From positions 18,593 through 82,592 of the forward strand of contig VCJN01000291.1 of the NCBI GenBank assembly GCA_006384855.1: 64,000 bases of DNA. Reading direction: 5' to 3'. How positions within the stretch are numbered: position 1 is the stretch's first letter; each line of letters starts with the position of its first letter. Below the pieces are notes generated by a model. That model was given only the letters and a program-made list of their open reading frames with translations, was not told the DNA's origin and made no database searches. The translations under genes were made by a program, and so were the position numbers. Shown here one piece after another: positions 36,060 through 46,353 of this stretch. The stretch comes from Tetraselmis striata (lineage: Eukaryota; Chlorophyta; Chlorodendrophyceae; Chlorodendrales; Chlorodendraceae).

Positions 36060-37345
36060 AGCGAGTTTCAAGCTGCGTGAATCCCTTGTCACGGACCATA
36101 CACGAACCCACGTTGCTTGCCGAGATGCTCCGAGAGATGCGCCCTTAAAGTCGCCGAATCTCTGCCGACGACCAACCACAAGGCGCGTTCGTTGGTGTCG
36201 GGGTTTCTTGGGTGCTTTGACGCGATGAAAAGTGCACGACCCGCTGTCAACAGACTGTGGAGGTAGTCCATTCGCGGGAGGGCGGGCCCTTGCGTCAAGT
36301 AGGTGCTCGGAATCTGCACGCGATATATTTCCGCCTTGGAGGCCGCCAGCAGCTATAGGAGCAAATTCAGGTGAGTGAACCAAGGCGACATGACAACGAC
36401 AAAGGGCTCCTTGCACATGGCAGCGTTACAAGAGCTAGGGGAGACAGTACACGGGTTTGTACACGAGAGATGCGAGCGTTCACCTGCCCCCACTGCGGAG
36501 ATGCGGGCAATCCCACTACCCTTTACGGTCAATTCGATCTCTCCACCCTCCGCATCTCTTGCTGCTACTTTGACGTCCGCGAGGACGTACCCGTCGTCCC
36601 CAATGTGGGCCTCCGGGTTCCAGTGCCGCATACCTTTCGCCGCCGTCATGGTTCTCGCTGTCTCGCATACACGAACCCACGTTGCTTGCCGAGGTGCTCC
36701 GAGAGATGCGCCCTTAAAGTCGCCGAATCTCGTCCGACGACCAACCACAAGGCGCGTCTGTTGGTGTCGGGGTTTCTTGGGTGCTTTGACGCGATGAGAA
36801 GTATACGACCCGCTTTCAACAGACTGTGGAGGTAGTTCATTCGCGGGAGGGCGGGCCCTTTGCGTCAAGTAGGTGCTCGGAATCTGCACGCGATAGATTT
36901 CCGCCTTGTAGGCCGCCAGCACCGGTAGGAGCAAATTCAGGTGAGTGAACCAAGGCGACGTGACAACGACAAAGGGCTCCTTGCACATGGCAGCGTTACA
37001 AGAGCTAGGAGCGACAGTACACGGATTTGTACGCGAGAGATGCGAGCGTTCATATGCCCCCACTGCGGAGATGCGGCTAATCCCACCCTCTACCTTCTAA
37101 ATTCTCTCCACCCTCCGCATCTCTTGCTCGTCAGTCGTGCCAGCGGATGGCCTCAGCCACCGCTGCTTTGACGTCCGGGAGGACGTACCCGTCGTCCCCA
37201 ATGTGGGCCTCCGGGTTCCAGTGCCGCATCTCTTGCCGCCGCCATGGTTCTCGCTGTCTCGCATATACGAACCCACGTTGCTTGCCGAGGTGCTCCGAGA
37301 GATGCGCCCTTAAAGTCGCCGAATCTCGTCCGACGACCAACTTCA
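36060..37345 (-). repeat. Tandem repeat of about 0.57-0.6 kb with long minus-strand open frames
   Basis: The anchor GAGAGATGCGCCCTTAAAGT recurs near 36130, 36700 and 37297. On the minus strand an open frame (37063-36353) crosses from one unit into the next, with repeated TRFGDFKGASLG and MRHWNPEAHIGDDGYVL peptides. These look like amplified exon fragments. The protein family is not recognised. Confidence 0.6.
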
Positions 37346-37360
37346 AGGCGTCGACAATTG

Positions 37361-37676
37361 TCACATCTCGCCCCCTCCTGACGGCAGTGAATGGCGCGCA
37401 GCAATTGAGAAAGATGATGAGGAGCAGCCCCCCCCCCCCCCCCCCCCCGCCACGCCGTCGACATTGGCAGGACCCGAGCCGCAGTCATCCGGGTCTGCCA
37501 TGACGAGGGCATTTGCCGGGCCAGTTACCAGGGGACAAGATTCGCATCTGCCGGTGAGCTTCTTGGACATACTCGTTGCAAATCCCCCGCAGCTCGTTGT
37601 ACACAAGCCGGTGGTCTTCAGAGGCCAAGAAGGCCCGCATGTTCACCGTGCTCTCGTCCCTGCCCCTCCCCTGCAA
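37361..37676 (-). CDS. Unrecognised coding-like fragment
   Basis: The minus frame 37676-37485 has a natural-looking composition (MRAFLASEDHRLVYNELRG, then CNEYVQEAHRQ) and may be an exon of the gene whose fragments form the 36-37.3 kb repeat. A poly-C tract at 37429-37448 (G on the minus strand) adjoins it. No family assigned. Confidence 0.3.
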
Positions 37677-38051
37677 TCTGAGGTCATCGGGTACTACGGA
37701 TCGTGCAGGAGGTGTTAGAGGTCGTTGGCAGACAAGGACGAAAACAGGAAACGGGTGGGAACGGGGCGGGTGTCACCACTCATGTCGAGATGCGCGACGG
37801 CGAGGTGCGCTTAACGCAGCCCACGGCGCCCTAATGAGAGATGCGAGCGAAGATTCGAGTCCGCGTAGCGTTGGAGTCGCTCCTGGGAGAGGGTCCAAAG
37901 ATGGCACACCTTCAGGCTTGGGGGGTCATGCTGAGGCTCGCGGTGAGGCGAAGGCTGCGAATCTCCGGCCCCGGGCCATAGCGGTCCGCTTCCATGTTGC
38001 CCACCGCCCGGCTGCAGGGGCCTCATGGGCTGAGTTGTGGGTATTGGCGCC

Positions 38052-38084
38052 TTAAACAGTAATGCAACCTATTTTGCCCCGAGG
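38052..38084 (+). repeat. Left terminal inverted repeat
   Basis: It pairs with 50486-50518: TAAACAGTAAT, AACCTATTTTGC and CCG are shared. Confidence 0.8.
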
Positions 38085-38164
38085 CACGCGGTGCATTGTG
38101 GTTAGGTCTAAATTAGGGTTTGGGGGCAGCAGTGGGATTGCAAGCTCATATGAATGCCGGTTGG

Positions 38165-38375
38165 TTCATTTTGTGCCAAGTCGGGGAAACCAATTCCGTC
38201 CAAGCAGGGACAAATAAAAAGAGTGAAGGAAACGGGATGGTTACAAGAAGTTTGCGCCATCGGGGGCTGAAACTCTGTCCAAACTGGGACAAAAAGAAGT
38301 GCGGGGGCCGTGATGGCTACAAGTAGTTTGTGCCGTCCGGGGCTGAAACTCTGTCAAAGCCGGGACAAAACATAT
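38165..38375. repeat. Left subterminal repeats with GTCC/GGGAC palindromes
   Basis: Two and a half imperfect units of about 80 bp containing GGGGCTGAAACTCTGTC and TGTCCAAACTGGGACA-like palindromes. Confidence 0.75.
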
Positions 38376-38400
38376 GAGCGGCTAATTTTGCGGAATTGTA

Positions 38401-41400
38401 CTACATATCATCATCTTCGATCACATAATCCCCTCGGCGCTCTGCCGCCTCTTGCCTCCTCTTCTCCGCCGTTGCACGCTCTTCCCGCTCCTCTAACTCG
38501 GTCATTGGAAGGCGTAGACCCGGCCACTTCTCGAAGTCATTTGGACGCAGTCTTTGAGTCTCGTCCCATGGTTTCTCTTTGAACCATGAGGTCATCCTGG
38601 ACTTCATCCCAGCGATTTGCGTCTTCTGGTTGTCAATGAGGATCGTCTTCAAGTTCCTGTGTGTGAACGAGTAGCTCGGATGCATATGGTCCCACCACAC
38701 GGAAAAGGCCGCAGCGACCTGGAAAAGGCGTGGCAAACCGCACAAGGCGTTAATTTTTTTATGCTGACCCCATTAAGACACTCACCCGGGTTGCACCCCT
38801 CACGCACCGCGGTTGTCCCGGTTCCGGCTGTGACGTCGACGATTGTTGTCCCGTCTGTTGCTGCCATCTAAAGGTGCTTGGCGAAGAGAGCGATAGGCTT
38901 TTGGTACTTGTTCACCGTCTGCCTATTCTCGTCCTTCAATTTCGAACTGTCTTTGAAGTGACCCAACATGATGGATGTAGAGAATCTGGAAAGGCACAAC
39001 CGGCTTAGCGAGTAGAATATACAAGCCGGCTATTTTCCACGGATCAAATCTCACCTTCGGGGATCATCGAAACGGATGTTGTCAGCTATGATGCTTGGCG
39101 GGGGCTTCCTGACGTAAAGGTAGTACTCAGCGTCGTGACGCAGAGAGCTACCGATCTTCATCCCGCAATCCTTGGCCCAAGTCAGGACGTGATAGATGAG
39201 GTCCTCAGCTTGTTTTTGAACGGCTGTGATTGCGGATCCAAGTTGCAGGTCCGAGAGGTGAATGAAGAAATGGCACCCATCGAGAGCAGTGTGGACGTCA
39301 GAAGATCCAGTCAGGATATTCAACTGCATGCGCGGGGGAAAAATCGGGAATGAGATAAATGAAAGCACAGTCATCTACGCACCGGGGTTGTGGGGGTTGT
39401 CTTGCCTGGCGAAAGCAAACACGTCGTTGAAGTCGTCCGTACCCCACGCAGCATCCTTCGAGTCCCATGTGTGCGAACGAGCTCCGAAAAGCGCGTCGGC
39501 AATGAAGACTGTTGCCTTTCTGGCACGAACTGCCGACATGGCGTCCGCGACGAATTGTTTTGTCGCGGGAGCCTTGAAGTTCCCCTCCACAATGCAAGTC
39601 TTGCAAAGCTCCGTGTCTAACCAGATCTCCTCATACTTGTCGACCTTTTCGCCCTTGGGCATCACCGGAAGTGCCCCGGCCTGTGTGTATTAGAAAACAG
39701 ATTCGGGTTAATAGCTCACAACGAAAATTCAGAAGAGCATTTGTGGTTGCACAAGATCTTAGTTACCTTCATCGATATCCACAGCTCATTAGAAACATTC
39801 GGAGCGGAAACCGCGATAAGCTCCGGCGCACATGCCAGAAGAGCAAACTCTGTGAAGAAGGAGATGCCCAAGTCCGGCATCTGATTCTTGATGCGATACG
39901 CCTCACTCCTGATGGTGGTGTTGGTGGCCGCGATATGCTCTCGAACCGGTAGTGGTGTGAGACAATCGGCGGATTTCATGTCCCCCCATCTGGCAGGAGG
40001 GGTCAGCAAGACCATCAACGGACCGGAGCGATGAGCACCTTTGAACAAATCCTGGAACTTTCTAGGGAAGCCTGTTGGACCGAGGTCATCAACCTTGGCT
40101 CGGAACTTGGTGATGGCGTCAAGGCGAGCGGCCGCTTGCTCTTCCGACACATCGTCATCCACATCCTTTTCGATGATGTGGTCCGAGAGATATTTCCCCC
40201 AGTTCCTGGCCGGTTCGTCCGGCGTCAGCAGTTGGAGTTCCTGTCCGTGTCCCTTTGCCGTGCCAATAGCATTCATGAGCTTGATGCTTGCTCGACGCAA
40301 GAGATCGCGAAACCTCCAGGTCTCAATCATCGCGAGCCACTCCGCGTTGGTGTGCGTAACAGCCATGGGGCCATTGTTGCCGGCATGCTTAATGTCATCC
40401 ACCAGCTCGTAGAGGCTCGGGGTCACACTGTGCTCGCCTTGGATGAGCAGTCCAACCACCAGGTACATCTGGCCCACAGGGAGATCCGCGCTGTCGCTCT
40501 GCTTGGCAAGAGACGGCTCGTCTAGCCAGGGCGCATGGGGTCCAAAGCCGATATCCTGGGTCGAAAACCAAACTTCAGTACGGAGAAAGGAATCAATGAT
40601 AGTATTCCATGTGATTAAGACACTGGGGTCGGTCACAACTTACCTCCATGAGGGCGACTCGGAAGTGAACTCTGTCTTTGCCGAAGCCGTACTTCTTGTT
40701 ATCAAGGATTGCATTGATAGGCTTCCGAATTGCTTCGTAAACCTTGCTCACTTCCTTCTGGGTGAGTTGCCTGCCGCTATTGAGGCGCTTGACTCTATCG
40801 AGTTCTTGCTGGTAGTACACAAACAGGTCTCCGAGTTTGGTTCTGGCTTCGTCCCATCCTCGAACCCCGAGGTCCACATGCCGGTAGGCTTCAGAAATCT
40901 GCTCAAGGGGCTCAAAAACACGGCGCAAATCAATTGTCAGAATCTAGCAGCATTAACAACACGATAAATTTTCATCATGTACGCAGCTCACCGTTCTGGG
41001 CGCGAGCAGAGGTCAATCAAATTTGAGAACTCGCTGCTCTTCTCATCTTTGATGCCGATCTTCTCAAGTTCAACTTGAAGAACTTCAGACTTCTTGAACT
41101 CCTTCACTACCCTGATTTGCGGAAGTGCCCTAAAGCCGGGGCGATTTGCATCCTGTTCTGCATACCAGCTCTCGAAACATCTGCGAAGGTTCTGCAGAAA
41201 CAATTGCACCGATTTCAAAACTCCGAACGATTGTACATCGATGACAAACCGTTTCGTCCCACTGATGGCAAACCGTTTCGTCCCGCTAATGACAGAACGT
41301 TTCGTCCCACTGATGACAGAACGTTTCGTCCCGCTGATGACAGAACGTTTCGTCCCGCTGATGACAGACCGTTTCGTCCCACTGTCACATATTTTTAACC

Positions 41401-44400
41401 CGCTAACGACAGAACGACTTTTGTCACACTTTACGCCTATTTGCTGCCACGGTCAGCTTAATAATAATTTGGGAGAATGGGTCACTCACCAGGAGTTTGT
41501 GCATCGACGTGTCTCCCACGACACTGTGACCCGCGTCGTTGAGCTTCATAGACATGTAGCGGCAGACTTCCGGCGAGAGGCCGATGTACATCTTAGCCGA
41601 CGTAAGGTGGATGCCTTTGTTGGCTTTGCAGATTTCCGGGTAGTTTTCTTTCACCATGCGCTTCGCCTCCCGTCTGTGGCTGCCGTCGATGTTGGCTTGA
41701 AGCGCGCCGTAGGCGCTAAGAAACTCGATGATGACGTCGATCTCTGGCTTGTAGGAACTTGAATCCGCCAACCTCGGGTTATCCCCGCCTTCGTGTGCTG
41801 CGACTAGCTCCTTGAAGTTGGCCATGGTCTGAGCGAGGGGCTCGTACTCTTTGCGGAACGTTAAGCCTATATTCTTGGCAACCACTGGAAAGGACACTGA
41901 GAAATTCTCGGCGGACAAGGAAGGATTCCTCTGAATAACAAATGCAAGAAACGGATGTCAGTAAGTTGCATTGTTTATTGATTTATATTTGTCTACACAT
42001 ATTTGATCCGGTACAACAGGTCGCGATAGGCTTTTACCTTGTAGCTTTGCGCCACCATATTGCAGTCTTGCAGCTTTGGGGAACGGAATTCAAATTCCGG
42101 CGGCGGAGCGACGAACTTATCGGATATGAAGCTGATAATGTGAGGCAGCCCCGTATCCTTCTCGACGACGAGGTTGACTCTGTCGGCGTATAACGTGTTG
42201 ATGTCGCCACCGTGAGATGTCTTCACCTCTGGATCAGCAATCTCGACTCTGAGGTGGCCGTAAGAGATCCAGTCGACGGCACCGGTATTGTGGAAGCCAT
42301 TCAAGGCCGGCGGGACGGCCAACGTGTTGACGTATGGAAGCGCGTTCTTAAAATCCTTGTCAATGTTGGCCAAGTCATTGATTTCAATCTGACCAGACGC
42401 GAAACCTGTCAGCGCCTGCGCCAGCACATTGCGCTCGACCAAAGTCCATGCGTAGTAAGACTGGAACCGCGGTTGGAAGCAGAGTGGCGGCTGGATCGCG
42501 TGGAGTAGCAACCTCTCAAAGCTGACATCGATCCTGAACTCCTTGTGCACTGTCAAGCGATAAGGTTCAAGACAGATCTGCGGTAACAAGCATAAGAATA
42601 TTAATACTTATTGAAACACGACATTGACACGAATTCAGACATCATATAAGCCTTTACTCACCCCGTAGTTTCCGGCCGAGTCCAGCTCGACGTCCTTGAT
42701 CTTTCCGATACACGCGAGAAGTGGCCCCTTCGGATCATCGAAAAAGTCCTTGCCAGTCAGCAGGCTCGCCTTGTGCAATTCGATGTACAAATAGATCTGT
42801 ACCTCAGCACTTGCGTTCTTGAACCAGTGGATAGTCCAGCTCCTTGGTAAAGTCGCTGTAGGAGTCATGTTCTTGGGACCCGTCCCTCTCGTCAAAGAAG
42901 TCGTCGTAAGAGGCGACCGTCATCAGCTTTGTCTTCCTCTCGGGTCCGGGAGTGCCGGTGATGTCGAGAGCTTGCTTACGCTTCTCTGCCGCCCGTTGCC
43001 TCTGTTCTTCCTCTGTGCCGAAGACCTCTTCATCCGTGCACATACTGAGGAATTCAGGAACCCTTCTCGGAGCCTCGGCAATAGGGGCTCGAGAACAAGA
43101 GGCTCCAGAACCGGACGCTTGCCCGGTAGTCGGCGCTGGAGTCTCGAGCTCGGCCTCTGGCTCCGGGTCAAGCCGAGTGGGCTCGGGCTCCGGCTCGGGC
43201 TCCGGCTCGGGCTCCGTCAGAGCGGGCTCAGTTTCAGGCTCATGCCGAGGCTCTGGCTCGGGCTCATTGGGCTCTGTTTCAGGCTCCGGCTCGGGCTCCG
43301 GCTCCGGCTCAGTGTGCTCTATTTCAGGCTCAGGCTCTGTTTCCGGTACTTGAGGTGGGCCTTTAGACAAAGAAGAGCCTTGATTGGGGGAACCTGTAAA
43401 GAATGAGTAGAGAGTACTCAACACACATGCAGTGGGCGTCACGATTAACCCCTGAACGGTATCGCCATACACCATCAAAGCCAAGCGTGATTTTTCTTAC
43501 CTGGGGATCCCGATCTACCAGCTGCTTCCTTCGCGGTTGCCCGCGCCAATTTACGACCTGTTGGAACGTCAGATACTCATTGACGAGAAAGTAATCGATA
43601 AGGAGTGAGAAGGCAGGGATTGATACTTTCAGTCACAATTACCTGGAGTCGCAATCGTCTCTGAAACCTTTTCTTTTCCCTTGGATTCCGTTGAAGCTTG
43701 AGTCGCTACTGGCTCTTGTGCGCGTCCTTTCGAACCTATCAACACACATGATTTTAAACAATGTCAATATGACACAGTGCACTCACAAAGGCAGGGATTG
43801 ATACTTTCAGTCACAATTACCTGGAGTCACAATCGTTTCTGAAACTTTTTCTTTTCCCTTGGATTCCTTTGAAGCTTTAGTCGCTACTGGCTCTTGTGCG
43901 CGTCCTTTCGAACCTGTCAACACACATGATTTCAAACAATGTCAATATGACACAGTGCACTCACAAAAATCATATGATTGGAGAGGCGAGGACCTGATTG
44001 ATAGTAAGCTTGCATGAGCTTTTCGTAATCGATTAGCCTTCGCGCTGTCTGCATTTGAGCATCTGAGAGGACCTGCCCGCTCTTGATTCGGGCCCTCAAA
44101 CGCAAGGCGGCCGATCTTTCTCCTTGCGAGTGCGTGCCGTAAGCCGGCACTCTACCTCTTAAAAGGCTCGGTTTCCAGGGGTTACCTGATGCCTCAGCGC
44201 CGGCTCCAGCTGCAGAAGCTGAGGCTGCACGGCTCTTCTTCGCCGCCGGCTGCTCGGGCACAGAAGATGACGCCTTGTGTTTTCTCCCGACTAGCGCTCC
44301 GAGCGCATCGAATTCTTTTGCTTTCTCGGTAGGTTTTGATGTCCGCTTGGACCTCCGACCTAAAAATATCATATCCTGTCAGACCGTTTCGTCCCACTGA

Positions 44401-45809
44401 TGACAGACCGTTTCGTCCCACTGATGACAGACCGTTTCGTCCCACTGATGCCAAACCGTTTCGTCCCACTGATGACAGAACGTTTCGTCCCACTGATGAC
44501 AAACCGTTTCGTCCCACTGATGACAAACCGTTTCGTCCCACTGATGACAAACCGTTTCGTCCCACTGATGACAAACCGTTTCGTCCCGCTGATGACAAAC
44601 CGTTTCGTCCCACTGATGACAGACCGTTTCGTCCCTCTGATGACAAACCGTTTCGTCCCACTGATGACAAACCGTTTCGTCCCACTGATGACAAACCGTT
44701 TCGTCCCACTGATGACAGACCGTTTCGTCCCACTGATGACAAACCGTTTCGTCCCACTGATGACAGAACGTTTCGTCCCACTGATGACAAACCGTTTGGT
44801 CCCACTGATGACAAACCGTTTCGTCCCACTGATGACAGAACGTTTCGTCCCACTGATGACAAACCGTTTCGTCCCGCTGATGACAAACCGTTTCGTTTCG
44901 TCCCACTGATGACAAACCGTTTCGTCCCACTGATGACAGACCGTTTGGTCCCACTGATGACAAACCGTTTCGTCCCGCTGATGACAAACCGTTTCGTCCC
45001 ACTGATGACAAACCCTTTCGTCCCACTGATGACAAACCCTTTCGTCCCACTGATGACAAACCGTTTCGTCCCACTGATGACAGAACGTTTCGTCCCACTG
45101 ATGACAAACCGTTTCGTCCCACTGATGACAAACCGTTTCGTCCCACTGATGACAGAACGTTTCGTCCCACTGATGACAAACCGTTTCGTCCCACTGATGA
45201 CAAACCGTTTCGTCCCACTGATGACAAACCGTTTTGTCCCACTGATGACAAAAATATTTTCAATACATTATGTACTGCGGTTTAATAATGTAATGTCTGT
45301 AAGTACTGCGCTTCACACTAATATTAAACCACTCCTTACGGCGGAGTACAGGCAGAGGTTCCCCCTGGCCGCTCTTCACCCCCACCCCCTCCCACCACCA
45401 ATTAGCATCCTTACTGCTTGCAACAGCTGCCTCGACGGGACGTAATACTACCCTGCAGGACCCTGATGCCGCTCGTCTCGTTTGTGTTTATATTCCCACT
45501 CGTCTGCCTACACCTCGAGCGGTCCTAGATTACACCGCTTCTACAGGGAACCCTAACCGAACTCGCTAGATCTGGCCGCATCACGCGTCGAGCAGGCAGG
45601 CGGCTACTGTACGCTGCCACTCGTCTGCCTACACCTCGAGTGGTCCTAGATTACACCGCTTCTACAGTGAACCCTAACCGAACTCGCTAGATCTGGCCGT
45701 ATCACGCGTCGAGCAGGCAGGCGGCTACTGTACGCGCGCGCAACTCACCTGGGGTGGCGTCGTCCTTGTCTTCCTTGTCCTTGGCAGGCTCGTTCTTCTT
45801 CGGCGCCAT
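38401..45809 (-). CDS. Leftward transposon gene, unrecognised multi-exon protein
   Basis: Exons in transcript order: 45809-45749 ([20 protein letters not shown], donor CAG|GTGAGT), 44359-43994, 43913-43821, 43735-43643, 43557-43501, 43393-42662, 42577-42038, 41930-41490, 41191-40992, 40943-40644, 40555-39767, 39680-39383, 39323-39055, 38985-38808, 38718-38401. The start is a Lys/Asp-rich nuclear-type N-terminus, then two copies of a 31-codon exon, then an acidic Glu-Pro repeat (EPEPEPEP, about 43150-43330), then a long helical region without recognised domains. An in-frame TAG at 38868-38870 is followed directly by ATG in the same frame, so the last two exons may be a separate small gene, be read through, or carry a mutation. 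Exons 43393-42662, 41191-40992 and 39680-39383 are one base off phase. It may be an accessory transposition protein. Confidence 0.65.
41238..41395 (+). repeat. 24-bp array A, about 6-7 units
   Basis: Units with the core TTTCGTCCC-CTGATGACA lie in the intron between exons 41930-41490 and 41191-40992 of the leftward gene. Orientation is the same as in arrays B and C. Confidence 0.9.
43643..43913 (-). repeat. Tandem exon duplication in the leftward transposon gene
   Basis: Exons 43913-43821 and 43735-43643 are both 93 nt, phase 1 to 1, and nearly identical ([21 protein letters not shown]). Part of the intron is duplicated too. Confidence 0.85.
44385..45255 (+). repeat. 24-bp array B, about 36 units
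   Basis: Head-to-tail 24-bp units with the core TTTCGTCCCACTGATGACA and variable AAACC/GACC/GAACG joints fill most of intron 1 (45748-44360) of the leftward gene. The array is open in several frames because 24 is divisible by 3 (for example FVPLMTNR or SSVGRNGL repeats). These ORFs are artefacts of the period. Confidence 0.95.
45460..45735. repeat. Two-unit direct repeat of about 127 bp
   Basis: CACTCGTCTGCCTACACCTC recurs at 45496 and 45619, followed by a matching stretch ending GAGCAGGCAGGCGGCTACTG. It lies in intron 1 of the leftward gene. Confidence 0.85.
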
Positions 45810-46353
45810 TGTGGCGGTAGGTAGGTTGACGCGGTAGATGAGCGTGTTTCTTGGTGGGAAGCGGTGAGGGAGAGGTGGAAATGACGTGGTTTCCGTCTGC
45901 CGCCGCTCTGACCCCTGCTGGACCAACGGCGCGCGTGCGCACACTATAGTGTACCTCGTCGTCGTCATCAGGTTCATGTATTTTGCACCGCGACGAATAT
46001 ACAGGGCTAACTACTGCGACTATATATTACTATTACTGGAAGATAAAATATTCTCTACTCGAGAGTCATAACGGTACGAGAGTACAGTGGCGTGGCAATA
46101 ATATTCCTTCATGGGATGATATATTCCTTGGATTGGATTTGGGTGTACTTACTAGTATAGAACTATTTCCGACATACGAAAGAAGCACGAAATAGCACGG
46201 TATTTGAGTCATCAATTATTTTGACCCGTACCTGAATATTATGCACCCCGGTCAACGGCCCGTCCGAGAACGGTCATCGGCCGTCACTCTTCCTCACCAC
46301 AGATCACAGTCCTCCCCCCCCCCCCCCCCCCCCACCCACTCGCCCCGCGCTGC
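45810..46353. promoter_or_regulatory. Bidirectional promoter region between the transposon genes
   Basis: 544 bp separate the two start codons. It contains a TATATATTA box near 46020 and a C run (46313-46333) 20 nt before the rightward ATG. Divergent use is inferred from gene orientation. Confidence 0.5.

Noticed and set aside
44336-45445. Long ORFs on both strands reading [16 protein letters not shown] or SSVGRNGL repeats as proteins
   Set aside because: The 24-bp unit is a multiple of three and lacks stops in several frames, so open frames are automatic. The array lies inside an intron of a well-phased gene.
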